Positions 18,705 through 29,034 of a stretch of DNA of 64,000 bases are shown piece after piece (position 1 is the first letter of the stretch; each line of letters starts with the position of its first letter). Below the pieces are notes generated by a model, which searched no databases, was not told where the DNA came from, and saw only the letters and a program-made list of their open reading frames with translations. Location: contig NZ_RJKR01000005.1 in NCBI RefSeq assembly GCF_003752025.1, forward strand, positions 124,001 to 188,000, written 5' to 3'. The position numbers and the translations under genes are program-made. The stretch is from Curtobacterium sp. PhB115 (lineage in GTDB: Bacteria > Actinomycetota > Actinomycetes > Actinomycetales > Microbacteriaceae).

Positions 18705-21620
18705 TCACTCCCTGCCCGTCAGTCCCCACGCGTCCTCATCGGGCTCGTCGTGGACTTCATCGTACCCGCGGGTCATGTCCCCGACGGGGTCGGCACCGTA
18801 CCGGTCGCCGCCGTCGCTCGGACCGGGTGCCGGTGCGGGCGCTGCGGGAGCCGCCGGTGGTTCCTCGCCCCGGAGCTTCGCGAGCACGGCCGGGAGCTGG
18901 TCGGCGGTGACGAGCACGTCACGGGCCTTCGAGCCCTCGGACGGCCCGACGATGTCGCGGGACTCCATCAGGTCCATCAGGCGACCGGCCTTGGCGAAGC
19001 CGACGCGGAGCTTCCGCTGCAGCATCGACGTCGACCCGAACTGCGTCGAGACGACCTGCTCCACGGCCGCGAGCAGCAGCTCGAGGTCGTCACCGATGTC
19101 GGCGTCGATCTCCTTGCGCTCGACCACGGCCTGCACGTCCTGCCGGTACTCGGGCTGGGCCTGCCGGGTGACGTGCTGCACGACCTCGGCGACCTCGCCC
19201 TCCTGCACCCAGGCGCCCTGCACGCGGAGCGACTTGGACGACCCCATCGGCAGGAAGAGCGCGTCACCCTGCCCGATGAGCTTGTCGGCGCCGGGCTGGT
19301 CGAGGATGACCCGCGAGTCCGTGACGCTCGTCACCGCGAACGCGATCCGCGACGGCACGTTCGCCTTGATCAGGCCGGTGATGACGTCCACCGACGGCCG
19401 CTGCGTGGCGAGCACGAGGTGGATGCCGGCCGCACGTGCGAGCTGGGTGATGCGGACGATCGACTCCTCGACGTCACGCGGCGCGACGAGCATGAGGTCG
19501 GCGAGCTCGTCGACGACCACCAGCAGGTACGGGTACGGCTTGAGCTTCCGCTCGCTGCCGGCCGGGAGCACGATCTCGTTGTTCTCGATCGCCTTGTTGA
19601 AGTCGTCGACGTGGCGGAACCCGAACGACGCGAGGTCGTCGTACCGCATGTCCATCTCCTTCACGACCCACTGCAGCGCTTCGGCTGCCTTCTTCGGGTT
19701 CGTGATGATGGGGGTGATGAGGTGCGGGACGCCGGCGTAGATCGAGAGCTCGACGCGCTTCGGGTCGACCAGGACCATGCGGACCTCGGACGGCTTCGCG
19801 CGCATCAGCAGCGACGTGATCATCGAGTTGATGAAGACCGACTTGCCGGAACCGGTCGAACCGGCGACGAGCAGGTGCGGCATCTTCGCGAGGTTCGCGA
19901 CGACGAACCCGCCCTCGACGTCCTTGCCGACACCGATCGTCATCGGGTGCTTCGACTTGCGTGCCGCGTTCGACCGCAGCACGTCGCCGAGCGACACGAT
20001 CTCGCGGTCGGTGTTCGGGATCTCGACGCCGATGGCGCTCTTGCCGGGGATCGGCGAGAGGATCCGGACCTCGTTGGAGGCGACGGCGTACGACAGGTTC
20101 TTCGACAGGGCCGTGACCCGCTCGACCTTCACACCGGGGCCGAGCTCGATCTCGTACCGGGTGACCGTCGGACCACGGGAGAAGCCGGTGACCTTCGCGT
20201 CGACCTTGAACTCGGTGAGCACGCCGGTGATCGCGGCGACGATGTCGTCGTTCGCCTGGCTGCGCGCGACCGAGGGCGTGCCGGAGCTGAGCGTCGTGGC
20301 GGCGGGCAGTCGGTAGGGCTTCGAGGGATCGTCGTCCGGGTCGGCGGCAGACGCGCCGACCACGGCAGAGAGGTCCTCGACCTCGTCCACCACGACCTCG
20401 GGCTCGGACAGCACCTCGGGCACCGCTGGACGGATGTCGGCCGTCGACTCAGGTCGAGCCGACACGTCCGTGCCGAAGGCCCGGAGCGCCTGTTCGGCGT
20501 CCTCGAGGTCCTGCTCGACGGAGTCGTTGAGGTTCACCGAAGCGGGCTCGGCCGGCGTCAGGTCGACGAGACCAGCGGCGGCGCCGGCGTTCGGGCTGAC
20601 CGCGGGTGCTGCGGCAGCGGCGGCCGGCGCGGCCGACGGAGCGACACCGGTGGCCGGGGGCAGCACCGGGGTGTCGTACGCCGGGTCCTCTTCGCGACCG
20701 GACTTGTTGCGACGCCACCACGGGATGGTGTCGACGCCCTCGTCGTCGGTGGCCGCTGCATGCTCGTCGCCGAACCCGAGGTCGTCGAAGAGCTGGAAGT
20801 CGGTGTCGCCCTTCTTCCCGCGCTTCGACGAGCGGGCACGGGCGGCGGGCTCGGCTACTGCCGCGGCCTCGGTCTCGGGCTCGGCCGCGGGGGCCGGAGC
20901 ACCGAACAGGTACGCGTACAGCTCGTGCAGGCGACGACCGACCTTGTTCGGCGGCGTCTTGGTGATGATGAAGAGCGAGAGCACGAGCAGCACGACGGCC
21001 ACGGGCACGGCGACCCACGCGGTCGCGATGGTGACGAGCCAGCCGATGACGACCCAGCCGAGCACCCCGCCGGCCGCAGCCAGGGCGGGCATGCCGTCGG
21101 CCGCGCTCGGCTGCCCGCCGAAGACGTGGCAGAGCGACGCGATCGAGACGAGCAGGATGCCGAGGCCGATCCCGATCCGGGTGTTGTCGTGCACCGAGGC
21201 GGGGTGCCGGAACAGCCACCCCGCGAAGACGACCATGATGACCGGCAGCGCGAACGCCAACCGCCCGAAGAGTCCGCCGAACGTGTAGGCGTCGAGCGCG
21301 ATCGAGACGTCGTTGGTGGGGTTGAGCCACTCGACGACGGCACCGGCGATGGCCAGCACGAACAGCAGGAACGGGAAGCCGTCGCGCCGCTGGTCCTTCT
21401 CGAGGGTCTCCTTGCCGAGCAGCCGGAACATCGCTCCGACGCCGTGCGCCATGGCGAGCCAGAACGTCACGAGCGGGTTCTGCTCACGGAACACCGGTGT
21501 CGGTGCCGCCTGCGGCAGCTTCTTCGTCGTGGCCTGGGTGCGCGACGATCCGCGCGTCCCGTTCCCACGGGACGACGTGGACGCGCGCGAGCGCGTGGTC
21601 GACTTGGTGCCTCCGGCCAT
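18705..21620 (-). CDS. ftsK: DNA translocase FtsK/SpoIIIE
   Basis: FtsK (971 aa) pumps chromosome ends through the closing septum. Layout: basic disordered N-terminus (1-45), four to five membrane segments (about 80-220), an Ala/Pro/Asp-rich linker (about 235-450), the RecA-like motor with Walker A GSTGSGKS (587-594) and [10 protein letters not shown], and the C-terminal gamma winged helix that reads polar motifs ([15 protein letters not shown]). ATG 21620 is preferred; GTG 21641 would add seven residues. Followed by pgsA after 5 nt. Confidence 0.96.
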   Translation of the reverse strand: MAGGTKSTTRSRASTSSRGNGTRGSSRTQATTKKLPQAAPTPVFREQNPLVTFWLAMAHGVGAMFRLLGKETLEKDQRRDGFPFLLFVLAIAGAVVEWLNPTNDVSIALDAYTFGGLFGRLAFALPVIMVVFAGWLFRHPASVHDNTRIGIGLGILLVSIASLCHVFGGQPSAADGMPALAAAGGVLGWVVIGWLVTIATAWVAVPVAVVLLVLSLFIITKTPPNKVGRRLHELYAYLFGAPAPAAEPETEAAAVAEPAARARSSKRGKKGDTDFQLFDDLGFGDEHAAATDDEGVDTIPWWRRNKSGREEDPAYDTPVLPPATGVAPSAAPAAAAAAPAVSPNAGAAAGLVDLTPAEPASVNLNDSVEQDLEDAEQALRAFGTDVSARPESTADIRPAVPEVLSEPEVVVDEVEDLSAVVGASAADPDDDPSKPYRLPAATTLSSGTPSVARSQANDDIVAAITGVLTEFKVDAKVTGFSRGPTVTRYEIELGPGVKVERVTALSKNLSYAVASNEVRILSPIPGKSAIGVEIPNTDREIVSLGDVLRSNAARKSKHPMTIGVGKDVEGGFVVANLAKMPHLLVAGSTGSGKSVFINSMITSLLMRAKPSEVRMVLVDPKRVELSIYAGVPHLITPIITNPKKAAEALQWVVKEMDMRYDDLASFGFRHVDDFNKAIENNEIVLPAGSERKLKPYPYLLVVVDELADLMLVAPRDVEESIVRITQLARAAGIHLVLATQRPSVDVITGLIKANVPSRIAFAVTSVTDSRVILDQPGADKLIGQGDALFLPMGSSKSLRVQGAWVQEGEVAEVVQHVTRQAQPEYRQDVQAVVERKEIDADIGDDLELLLAAVEQVVSTQFGSTSMLQRKLRVGFAKAGRLMDLMESRDIVGPSEGSKARDVLVTADQLPAVLAKLRGEEPPAAPAAPAPAPGPSDGGDRYGADPVGDMTRGYDEVHDEPDEDAWGLTGRE

Positions 21621-21656
21621 GGGCAGAACCCTAATCCCCACTCAGGACAAACCAAG

Positions 21657-21700
21657 GGAGGCCCGCCGCAGCGTCCGTGACGGACGCTGGACGGGCCTCC
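21657..21700. terminator. GGAGGC palindrome (family A) after RNase J gene
   Basis: GGAGGCCCG and CGGGCCTCC flank an inner stem AGCGTCCG-TGAC-CGGACGCT-like hairpin. It lies 80 nt past the end of the RNase J gene and just before ftsK's promoter, so it probably ends the RNase J transcript. Confidence 0.65.
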
Positions 21701-21779
21701 AGGCAGAACAGACGCGAGCGCGGGCGCGACGCGAGCGCGCACGCCCACACACGCCCACGCAAGCGCGAGCGCGAGCGCG

Positions 21780-23456
21780 CTACGCCTCGATGACCACCGG
21801 GACGATCATCGGACGACGGCGGTGCTTCGTGTTCACCCAGCGGCCGACGGTACGTCGGACGACCTGGCTGAACGCGTGCGAGTCCCGCGTGCCGTTCGCA
21901 GCGGCCTCGGCCAGCGCCTTGGCGATCTGCGGACGGACGTCGTCGAAGACCGCGTCGGTCTCGGCGAAGCCCCGGGACTGGATCTCCGGCCCGATCACGC
22001 ACTGCCCGGTGGTGAAGTCCACCGCGCAGAAGATCGAGATGAAGCCCTCTTCCGCCAGGACACGGCGGTCCTTGAGGTCGGCGTCGGTGATCTCGCCCAC
22101 GGTGGAACCGTCGACGTACACGTACCCGATGTCGAGCTGCCCGGCGACGTTCACGACGCCGTCCTTGAGGTCGACGACGATGCCGTCCTGCCCGAGGATC
22201 ACGTTGCGCGGCGGGACACCCGTCTGGATCGCCAGGTCGGCGTTCGCGTACAGGTGGCGCTGCTCGCCGTGGACCGGCAGCACGTTGCGGGGCCGCAGGA
22301 TGTTGTAGCAGTACAGGAGCTCGCCGGCGGAGGCGTGCCCGGAGACGTGCACCTTCGCGTTGCCCTTGTGCACGACCTTCGCGCCGAGCTTCGTCAGCCC
22401 GTCGATCACGCGGTACACGGCGTTCTCGTTGCCCGGGATCAGCGACGACGCCAGGATGACGGTGTCGCCCTCGCCGATCTCGATCTGGTGCTCGAGGTTC
22501 GCCATGCGTGCGAGCACGGCCATCGGCTCACCCTGCGACCCGGTCGACATGTAGACGATCTGGTCGTCGGGGACGTTCTTCGCCTTCTTCGTGTCGATGA
22601 GGACGTTCTCGGGCACCCGGAGGTAGCCGAGGTCCGCGGCGATCGTCATGTTGCGGATCATCGAGCGACCCATGAACGCGACCTTGCGGTTCGCGGCGGC
22701 GGCAGCGTCGAGGACCTGCTGGACGCGGTGCACGTGCGACGAGAAGCTCGCCACGACGACCTTCTTGCGGGCGCGCGTGATGATGTTCTCGAGCACCGGA
22801 CCGATGTCGCGCTCGGGTGCGGTGAAGCCGGGCACGTCGGCGTTCGTCGAGTCCGGCAGGAACAGGTCGACGCCGGCCTCGCCCAGACGCGCGAAGGCAC
22901 GGAGGTCCGTGATCCGGTCGTCGAGCGGGAGCTGGTCCATCTTGAAGTCACCCGTGTGCAGGACACGACCGGCGGGGGTCGTGATCGCGACGGCGAGGGC
23001 GTCCGGGATGGAGTGGTTCACGGCCACGAACTCGAGGTGGAACGGGCCGAGCTGCTCGGTCTGGTCCTCGGCCACGACGAGCGTGTAGGGCTTGATCCGG
23101 TGTTCCTTGAGCTTCGCCTCGACGAGCGCCAGGGTCAGCGTGGAGCCGATCAGCGGGATGTCGTCGCGGAGCTTCAGGAGGTACGGCACGGCGCCGATGT
23201 GGTCCTCGTGGCCGTGCGTGAGCACGACACCGAGCACGTCGTCGAGGCGGTGACGGATGGGCGCGAAGTCCGGCAGGATCAGGTCGACGCCCGGCTGGTG
23301 CTCCTCGGGGAACAGGACGCCGGCGTCGACGATGAGCAGCTTGCCCTCGTACTCGTAGACGGTCATGTTGCGACCGATCTCGCCGAGGCCCCCGATGGGG
23401 ACGACGCGGAGGGTGCCGGGTTCGAGCGGCTGCGGTTCGGAGATCTGTGTGGGCAT
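21780..23456 (-). CDS. rnj: Ribonuclease J
   Basis: RNase J (558 aa) has endonuclease and 5'-exonuclease activity in mRNA decay and rRNA maturation. It is a metallo-beta-lactamase/beta-CASP enzyme: HGHEDHIG (81-88) binds the zinc ions, HTGDFKMDQ and SGHASAGE are further metal motifs, and the C-terminal J domain is present (GYVYVDGSTVGEITDADLK). Located directly downstream of dapA, an order conserved in actinobacteria. ATG 23456. Confidence 0.96.
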   Translation of the reverse strand: MPTQISEPQPLEPGTLRVVPIGGLGEIGRNMTVYEYEGKLLIVDAGVLFPEEHQPGVDLILPDFAPIRHRLDDVLGVVLTHGHEDHIGAVPYLLKLRDDIPLIGSTLTLALVEAKLKEHRIKPYTLVVAEDQTEQLGPFHLEFVAVNHSIPDALAVAITTPAGRVLHTGDFKMDQLPLDDRITDLRAFARLGEAGVDLFLPDSTNADVPGFTAPERDIGPVLENIITRARKKVVVASFSSHVHRVQQVLDAAAAANRKVAFMGRSMIRNMTIAADLGYLRVPENVLIDTKKAKNVPDDQIVYMSTGSQGEPMAVLARMANLEHQIEIGEGDTVILASSLIPGNENAVYRVIDGLTKLGAKVVHKGNAKVHVSGHASAGELLYCYNILRPRNVLPVHGEQRHLYANADLAIQTGVPPRNVILGQDGIVVDLKDGVVNVAGQLDIGYVYVDGSTVGEITDADLKDRRVLAEEGFISIFCAVDFTTGQCVIGPEIQSRGFAETDAVFDDVRPQIAKALAEAAANGTRDSHAFSQVVRRTVGRWVNTKHRRRPMIVPVVIEA

Positions 23457-23505
23457 TCGGTCCTACGGATTCGGGCGACGCGCGTGCTGCGCGCCGCGGT
23501 GTTCG

Positions 23506-24489
23506 CTATCGGGTGGTGCCTGGCACCTTTGGCAGAGCGCCGCCGGCCGCCGCGTTGCGGTCGGGGCGGAAGTTCGAGAAGTCGGCGCCGGGCACGTCGC
23601 GCACGGCTTCGAGCGAGGTCTCGATGGCGTACGCCTCGGAGTCCTCGGGGCCGACGAGCGGCAGACGGACGCGCGGGCTGCCGATGCGGCCGAGCCCGTG
23701 CAGGATGTACTTCGCCGCGACCGTGCCGGGCACGTGCGTCATCACGGCGCGGACGAGGGGCTCGACGCGCTTGTGCTCGGCGGTGGCGGTCGCCAGGTCG
23801 CCGCGGTTCACGGCGTCGATGATGGTTCGGTAGGGCGTCGACGTGATGTTCGCGGTCACGCCGATCAGCCCGGTCGCGCCGATCGACAGGTGCGGGAGCA
23901 CGTTCGTGTCGTCGCCCGAGAAGTACATGAGGTCGGTGTTGTTGAGCACCCGGGAGACCTCGGCGAAGTCGCCCTTGGCGTCCTTCACGGCGAGGATGTT
24001 CGGGTGGTGCGACGCCCGCACGATCGTCTCGTACGTGATCGGGATGCCGGTGCGACCGGGGATGTCGTACAGGATCACCGGCAGGTCGGTGGCGTCGGCG
24101 ATCATCCGGAAGTGGGTGAGGACACCCGACTGGGTCGGCTTGTTGTAGTACGGCGTGACGATCATCACACCGTCGGCGCCGGCCTTCTCGCTCTGCTTGT
24201 ACAGGTGGATCGCGTGCGCGGTCTCGTTCGAGCCGCCACCGGTGATGATCTTCGCGCGGCCCGCGGCGACGGACTTGCCGACCTCGACCAGCCGGAGCTT
24301 CTCCGGGTCGGTGAGGGTCGACGTCTCGCCGGTGGTGCCGGTGACGACGATGCCGTCGGCGCCGGCCGTGATGCAGTCGTCGATGTGCTGCTCGACGCCC
24401 GGCCAATCCACTTCACCGTCGGCGGTGAAGGGGGTCACCAGGGCGACGAGGACCTGACCGAAGGGATTCTCACGCGGGGACACGGGCAC
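23506..24489 (-). CDS. dapA: 4-hydroxy-tetrahydrodipicolinate synthase
   Basis: DapA (327 aa) condenses pyruvate and aspartate semialdehyde, the first committed step to diaminopimelate and lysine. Signature GTTGETSTL (51-59), YYNKP (114-118), Y141 and R146 in YDIPGRTG, Schiff-base K169 in AVKDAKG. Two GTG codons (24489 and 24483) can start it. It precedes the RNase J gene by 49 nt, so they may be co-transcribed. Confidence 0.95.
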   Translation of the reverse strand: MPVSPRENPFGQVLVALVTPFTADGEVDWPGVEQHIDDCITAGADGIVVTGTTGETSTLTDPEKLRLVEVGKSVAAGRAKIITGGGSNETAHAIHLYKQSEKAGADGVMIVTPYYNKPTQSGVLTHFRMIADATDLPVILYDIPGRTGIPITYETIVRASHHPNILAVKDAKGDFAEVSRVLNNTDLMYFSGDDTNVLPHLSIGATGLIGVTANITSTPYRTIIDAVNRGDLATATAEHKRVEPLVRAVMTHVPGTVAAKYILHGLGRIGSPRVRLPLVGPEDSEAYAIETSLEAVRDVPGADFSNFRPDRNAAAGGALPKVPGTTR

Positions 24490-24606
24490 CAGCGTACCGG
24501 GGATGCGCGCGAGGACCGCCGTCCGTGTGGACGGTGGGCCGCCTGCGGCGCGGCCGGGAGGCCCGGATCACCTCCGTCCCGCCGCTCGCGCAGCGTCGCA
24601 CGGGTG

Positions 24607-24694
24607 CGTCCGGAACCTGGTTCCGCGCCTGCTGCGCCCCGCTGCAGTCTTCGCGCCCCGACTCTTCGGGGCGCGGCGCCTGCACGGGGGCGCG
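24607..24694. repeat. Intergenic repeat unit 1 between dapA and folA
   Basis: Contains three blocks shared with the unit at 24788-24890 in the same order: GTCCGGAACCTGGTTCCGCG (24608), a 10-bp perfect hairpin CGCGCCCCGA-CTCT-TCGGGGCGCG (24652-24675), and GCACGGGGGCGCG. The 471-nt gap between dapA and folA holds no credible gene; long frames there have no conserved features. Confidence 0.8.
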
Positions 24695-24787
24695 TCGCGA
24701 GCACGGCCACCGAGCCGCAAGCCGCGAGCCGCCGCTCGCGCCCGGTGGGAACCAACTTCGGGACACGGCAGCGCGGAGGTGCACGTT

Positions 24788-24890
24788 GCGGTGTCCGGAA
24801 CCTGGTTCCGCGCCGCGCCGGATCCGATCGCGCCCGGCGGCAGGCGTCGCGCCCCGACTCTTCGGGGCGCGAGGCCCGCACGGGGGCGCG
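24788..24890. repeat. Intergenic repeat unit 2 between dapA and folA
   Basis: Second direct copy, 185 nt from the first, with the same palindrome (24793), the identical hairpin (24848-24871) and GCACGGGGGCGCG (24878). A degenerate single palindrome, GGAACCAACTTCGGGA, lies between them at 24749. The hairpins may end the folA transcript. Confidence 0.8.
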
Positions 24891-24960
24891 CGGCGCACAC
24901 CGACGCGGCGCCGGCGCCGCACGTCCGCGGCGCGCACTCGCACGCTCGCGCTCCGCGCAC

Positions 24961-25449
24961 TCAGGCGCGGCGCTGCCACTCCAGGAAGCGGTAGCGGGTC
25001 CCGGTGCGGGACACCTGCCAGGGGCCCTCGTCGGTGAGCGTCCAGCCGGCCGCCTCACCGAGGGACGGGGCGATGGTGTCGCCGGGGACGTCGAGGTCGA
25101 TCACGGTCTCGGACACCCGGTCGGCGGCGTCGAGCGCGGCGGCGTACACCTGGCCGCCACCGATGACCCAGACGGTCTCGTCGGCCCCGTTCAGCGCCGT
25201 CGCGAGGTCGTGCACGACCTCGGCACCCTCGGCAGTCCAGGACGCGTCGCGGGTGAGCACGACGTTGCGGCGCCCGGGCAGGGGCCGGAACCGCTCCGGC
25301 AGGGACTCCCACGTGCGGCGCCCCATCACGACGGTTGCGCTCCCGGTGACCTGCCGGAAGTGCGCCAGGTCCTCGGGGACGTGCCACGGCATCGTGCCGT
25401 CGGCGCCGATGACGCCGTTCGTCGAGCGGGCCCAGACCAGGCCGACCAT
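24961..25449 (-). CDS. folA: Dihydrofolate reductase
   Basis: DHFR (162 aa) regenerates tetrahydrofolate with NADPH. Family features: VWARSTNGVIGADGTMPWHV at the N-terminus, the folate-binding acid E26 in PEDLAHFR, VVMGRRTWESLP for NADPH, and VIGGGQVYAAAL. The ATG shares one base with the thyA stop (TGATG), so the pair is translationally coupled, matching the need to reduce the dihydrofolate that ThyA produces. Confidence 0.96.
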   Translation of the reverse strand: MVGLVWARSTNGVIGADGTMPWHVPEDLAHFRQVTGSATVVMGRRTWESLPERFRPLPGRRNVVLTRDASWTAEGAEVVHDLATALNGADETVWVIGGGQVYAAALDAADRVSETVIDLDVPGDTIAPSLGEAAGWTLTDEGPWQVSRTGTRYRFLEWQRRA

Positions 25450-26279
25450 CAGACGGCGACCGCGGCCTTGATCGCCGGGTGGTGCTCGTAGCCGACGACC
25501 GTGAAGTCCTCGTACTCGTAGTCGTCGATCGAGTCGCGCGGGGCGAGCTCGAGCGTCGGCATCGGGTACGCCGTGCGGGACAGCTGCTCCTCGACCTGCT
25601 CGACGTGGTTGTCGTAGACGTGGCAGTCGCCGCCGGTCCACACGAAGTCCCCGACCTCGAGCCCGGTCTGCGCCGCGATCATGTGGGTCAGCAGGGCGTA
25701 CGAGGCGATGTTGAACGGGACGCCGAGGAACATGTCCGCGCTCCGCTGGTAGAGCTGGCACGAGAGCTTGCCGTCGTTGACGTAGAACTGGAAGAAGGCG
25801 TGGCACGGGGCGAGCGCCATGTCCGGGATGTCGGCGACGTTCCACGCCGAGACGATCAGGCGACGGCTGTCCGGGTTCGTGCGGATCTGCTCGATGACCT
25901 GGGCGATCTGGTCGACGTGCTCGCCCGACGGGGTCGGCCAGGAGCGCCACTGCACGCCGTAGACCGGGCCGAGGTCGCCGTCCTCGTCCGCCCACTCGTT
26001 CCAGATCCGGACGCCGTGCTCCTGCAGCCAGGTCGCGTTGCCGTCGCCGCGGAGGAACCAGAGCAGCTCGTACGCGATCGACTTGAAGTGCACGCGCTTC
26101 GTGGAGACGAGCGGGAAGCCCTTCGACAGGTCGTACCGGAGCTGCGCGCCGAACAGGCTGCGGGTCCCCGTGCCGGTGCGGTCGCCCTTCGGCGTGCCCT
26201 CGGTGAGGACCTTGCGGAGCAGGTCCTCGTACGGGGTGGGAACGGAGGCGTCGGGCTGCACGGTCTCGCTGTCGGTCAC
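25449..26279 (-). CDS. thyA: Thymidylate synthase
   Basis: ThyA (276 aa) methylates dUMP to dTMP using methylene-tetrahydrofolate. Catalytic C159 is in [21 protein letters not shown] and [11 protein letters not shown] are conserved, and HVYDNHVEQ closes the active site. GTG start at 26279. It is transcribed divergently from the SDR gene across 38 bp and is coupled to folA. Confidence 0.97.
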   Translation of the reverse strand: MTDSETVQPDASVPTPYEDLLRKVLTEGTPKGDRTGTGTRSLFGAQLRYDLSKGFPLVSTKRVHFKSIAYELLWFLRGDGNATWLQEHGVRIWNEWADEDGDLGPVYGVQWRSWPTPSGEHVDQIAQVIEQIRTNPDSRRLIVSAWNVADIPDMALAPCHAFFQFYVNDGKLSCQLYQRSADMFLGVPFNIASYALLTHMIAAQTGLEVGDFVWTGGDCHVYDNHVEQVEEQLSRTAYPMPTLELAPRDSIDDYEYEDFTVVGYEHHPAIKAAVAV

Positions 26280-26317
26280 ACACAGAAGCCTACGTCGGTG
26301 TGAGTAGCGTTGCGGGC

Positions 26318-27238
26318 ATGCCCGACACGACGGAACAGCCGCTCTCGATCCTCATCGCCGGCGCGTCCGGTTTCATCGGGACCCCGCTCGTCCACGCCCT
26401 GCGCGAGGCCGGGCACCACGTGACGACCCTGGTGCGCCGCGAACCGCGCACCGCGTCGGAGTTCCGCTGGGCACCCGGCCGTCGCCCCCTCGACCCGGCG
26501 ATCCTCGACGGCGCCGACGTCGTCATCAACCTCGCCGGCGCGAACATCGGCAAGCTGCCCTGGACCGACACCTACCGGCAGGAGATCCGGCGCTCCCGGA
26601 TCGATGCCACCGAGACCCTGGTGGAGGCCATGCGCCGTGCCGCCGCTCCCCCGACGCTGTTCCTGTCGGGCTCCGCCTCCGGCGTGTACGGCGACCGACC
26701 GGCCGACGTGCTGCAGGACGACGCGGCACCGGGGACCGGCTTCCTCGCCGAGGTCTGCACCGCGTGGGAATCCGCCGCGAACGCCGCACCCGACGGGGTC
26801 CGAGTCATCACCCTGCGCACCGGCATCGTCGTCGGGCAGGGCGGCGGCGCACTCGCCCCGCTCCTGCCGCTGACGAAGGCCGGACTCGGCGGTCGCCTCG
26901 GCACCGGCGGGCAGCACTGGCCGTGGATCGCGCTCGAGGACGAGGTCGGCGCGATCGTGCACCTCGCCACCAGTCCGTCGGCCGCCCACGTCAGCGGGCC
27001 GGTGAACCTCGCGGGACCGGAGCCGGCCGTCGCCGACCGGATCACGAAGCGTGTCGCCGAGGACCTGCACCGCCCGTACGTGTTCCGGATCCCGGAGTTC
27101 GCGCTCCGCCTGGTGCTGCGGGACGCCGCCGACGAGATGCTGCTGTCGAGTCAGCGGATGGTGCCGACGAAGCTGCTCGAGTCCGGGTACACGTTCCGGT
27201 ACCCCAACGCCGACGCCGCGGTGGACGCGGTCCTCTGA
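26318..27238 (+). CDS. TIGR01777-family SDR epimerase
   Basis: A 306-aa atypical short-chain dehydrogenase. The Rossmann motif [11 protein letters not shown] and [11 protein letters not shown] are typical of the TIGR01777 family (cell-division-inhibitor-like SulA annotations are historical), and the C-terminal DUF1731 region ([18 protein letters not shown]) is complete. Substrate unknown. ATG 26318 is preferred over GTG 26300. Confidence 0.88.
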   Translation: MPDTTEQPLSILIAGASGFIGTPLVHALREAGHHVTTLVRREPRTASEFRWAPGRRPLDPAILDGADVVINLAGANIGKLPWTDTYRQEIRRSRIDATETLVEAMRRAAAPPTLFLSGSASGVYGDRPADVLQDDAAPGTGFLAEVCTAWESAANAAPDGVRVITLRTGIVVGQGGGALAPLLPLTKAGLGGRLGTGGQHWPWIALEDEVGAIVHLATSPSAAHVSGPVNLAGPEPAVADRITKRVAEDLHRPYVFRIPEFALRLVLRDAADEMLLSSQRMVPTKLLESGYTFRYPNADAAVDAVL

Positions 27239-27251
27239 CGGTCGTTCCGGC

Positions 27252-27710
27252 TCAGGACGCCCGCGCGAGCGCCGTCCGCATCGCCGCGCGGGCACGCTTC
27301 CGGTCCCCCGCGGCGTCGTAGACGACCCCGAGGCGGTACCAGGCACGCCAGTCTGCCGGGTCCCGCTCGACGGCGTCGCGGTACTGCGGGAACAGCTCGT
27401 CGGCGGCCTCGCGCGTCGGGCGGCCGGACGGTCGCACGGGCACGACGTCCGCCGGCGCACCGCCCTCGGCCTCGAGCCGGGTGCCGAGCCGTGTGATGCG
27501 GATGCCGAAGCGGAACTCGAGCACGAGCAGCAGTGCCCCGATCGCCGCCACGACGAAGAGCGCGACGCCGATGCCGATGCCGATCGGGATGCCGGTGGCG
27601 ATGAACGCCACGGCCCGCTGCCCGACGAGCCCGATGTAGAGCGCCAGCAGCGCCGTCATCAGCGCGGCGCCCCAGAACGGCGACCGGATCGTGCGACCGG
27701 CTCGCGCCAT
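27252..27710 (-). CDS. Membrane protein with C-terminal TPR-like segment
   Basis: A 152-aa protein with two membrane segments (about residues 13-33 and 36-60, the latter Gly/Ile-rich) and a cytoplasmic C-terminus with one or two TPR-like helical hairpins (YRDAVERDPADWRAWYRLGV, YDAAGDRKRARAAMR). Function is unknown; it follows dapB by 13 nt in the same direction and is probably co-transcribed, as in related Microbacteriaceae. ATG 27710 chosen; GTG 27719 is possible. It converges on the SDR gene without a visible terminator. Confidence 0.75.
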   Translation of the reverse strand: MARAGRTIRSPFWGAALMTALLALYIGLVGQRAVAFIATGIPIGIGIGVALFVVAAIGALLLVLEFRFGIRITRLGTRLEAEGGAPADVVPVRPSGRPTREAADELFPQYRDAVERDPADWRAWYRLGVVYDAAGDRKRARAAMRTALARAS

Positions 27711-27723
27711 GCGTCCCACGACG

Positions 27724-28470
27724 TCAGCCGATGCCGAGGACGCTGCCGAGGCCCACGGTCAGTCCGCGGGCGGACCCCACGGCGCCGAGCGCCGCACGGA
27801 TCCCGGCGACGTAGGCGACATCGTCGTTGGTGTCGTGCCGGATGGTCAGCGTCTCGCCGGGGCCGCTGAGCAGGACGTCCTGCACGGCCTTCGCACCCGG
27901 CAGTCGGAGCGAGTGGATCGGCACGCTGGCGACCTGCTGGCCGCGGGCGCGCTGGTCGACGTGCGGCGCCTCGACCGGGCCGACCTCGCGCCGAGCCTCG
28001 GCGATCAGCTCGGCGGTGCGGACGGCGGTGCCCGAGGGCGAGTCGATCTTGCCGGCGTGGTGGGTCTCGATGATCTCGATCGACGGGAACCAGGGCGCGG
28101 CGATGGTCGCGAGGTGGGTGCCGAGCACCGACCCGATCGAGAAGTTCGGCACGACGAGCACGCCCTGCTCCGGGCGCTCCTCGAGCCCCGAGCGGAGGGT
28201 CGCGAGCCGAGCGGCCGACCAGCCCGAGGTGCCGACGAGCACGTTGGCCCCGCTCGACAGCGCGTTCTCGACGATCGCCGGGCTGAGCGCGGGCACCGTC
28301 ACGTCGACGACGAGGGCCGCGCCACCGAAGACCGACGGGGGCGCTTCGTGAGCACCGTCCCTCGACGACAGACGGGCGACGAGCTCGAACTCCGGGAGTT
28401 CCTCGACCACGGAGGCCACGAGGCCCCCGAGACGACCGGTGGCGCCGACGACGGCGACGGGAGTGACCAT
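27724..28470 (-). CDS. dapB: 4-hydroxy-tetrahydrodipicolinate reductase
   Basis: DapB (248 aa) reduces hydroxy-tetrahydrodipicolinate in lysine/diaminopimelate synthesis. Nucleotide-binding GATGRLGGLV lies at the N-terminus, and the signature ETHHAGKIDSPSGTA contains the catalytic His-His and Lys. ATG 28470. Divergent from a GNAT gene across 22 bp. In many actinobacteria dapB follows pnp and the M16 peptidase gene; here a phosphatase and the GNAT gene intervene. Confidence 0.95.
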   Translation of the reverse strand: MVTPVAVVGATGRLGGLVASVVEELPEFELVARLSSRDGAHEAPPSVFGGAALVVDVTVPALSPAIVENALSSGANVLVGTSGWSAARLATLRSGLEERPEQGVLVVPNFSIGSVLGTHLATIAAPWFPSIEIIETHHAGKIDSPSGTAVRTAELIAEARREVGPVEAPHVDQRARGQQVASVPIHSLRLPGAKAVQDVLLSGPGETLTIRHDTNDDVAYVAGIRAALGAVGSARGLTVGLGSVLGIG

Positions 28471-28492
28471 GGCTCCATCCTAGGATCGACGC

Positions 28493-28972
28493 ATGTCAGT
28501 CGAGGTCAGGACCGTGCCGGCCGATCTGCCAGAGGTCGACGCCCTGCTCGACGCCTACCTGGACGAGCGGGAGGCGACGTTCCCGAGCGCCCAGGGCACG
28601 TACTCGCGGAAGCGCACCCCGGCGGCGGAGTTCACCCCGCCGGACGGCGTGTTCGCGGTGGCGTACGACGACGGCGTCCCGGTCGGCTGCGGCGGACTGC
28701 GACGCATCGCGGACGGGCCCGGTGCGACCGGCCGGTTCGAGGTGAAGCACGTCTTCGTGACACCGGCCGGGCGCGGCGGGGGCGTCGCGACGGCCGTGAT
28801 GGACGTGCTCGAACGCGCCGGTGCGGACCTCGGCGCGAGGAGCATCGTCCTCGACACCAACGATTCGCTCGTCGCCGCCGGCGCGATGTACCGCAGCCGT
28901 GGCTACGAGCGCGTCGAGCCGTTCAACACGAACCCGAACGCGACCGCCTGGTACCGCAAGCCGATCGCCTGA
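28493..28972 (+). CDS. GNAT-family N-acetyltransferase
   Basis: A 159-aa acetyltransferase with the acetyl-CoA pyrophosphate loop (PAGRGGGVATAVMDVLE) and C-terminal YRSRGYERV. Substrate cannot be told from sequence. It starts at an ATG 22 nt from the divergent dapB and ends convergently with the phosphatase gene; a degenerate GGAGGC repeat (ACGGGCCTCCAGGCCGG, from 28980) follows its stop. Confidence 0.87.
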   Translation: MSVEVRTVPADLPEVDALLDAYLDEREATFPSAQGTYSRKRTPAAEFTPPDGVFAVAYDDGVPVGCGGLRRIADGPGATGRFEVKHVFVTPAGRGGGVATAVMDVLERAGADLGARSIVLDTNDSLVAAGAMYRSRGYERVEPFNTNPNATAWYRKPIA

Positions 28973-29034
28973 GCCACCACGGGCCTCCAGGCCGGTCGTC
29001 GATCTGGACCGGACCCGACGTCCACGGACGGACG

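Noticed and set aside
24503..24994. Possible protein genes in the dapA-folA gap (both strands)
   Set aside because: All frames are open only because of GC bias; the sequences are Arg/Ala/Pro-rich and repeat the DNA-level direct repeats.
26280..26317. Riboswitch or leader before thyA
   Set aside because: Only 38 bp separate thyA from the divergent gene, too little for a structured leader.
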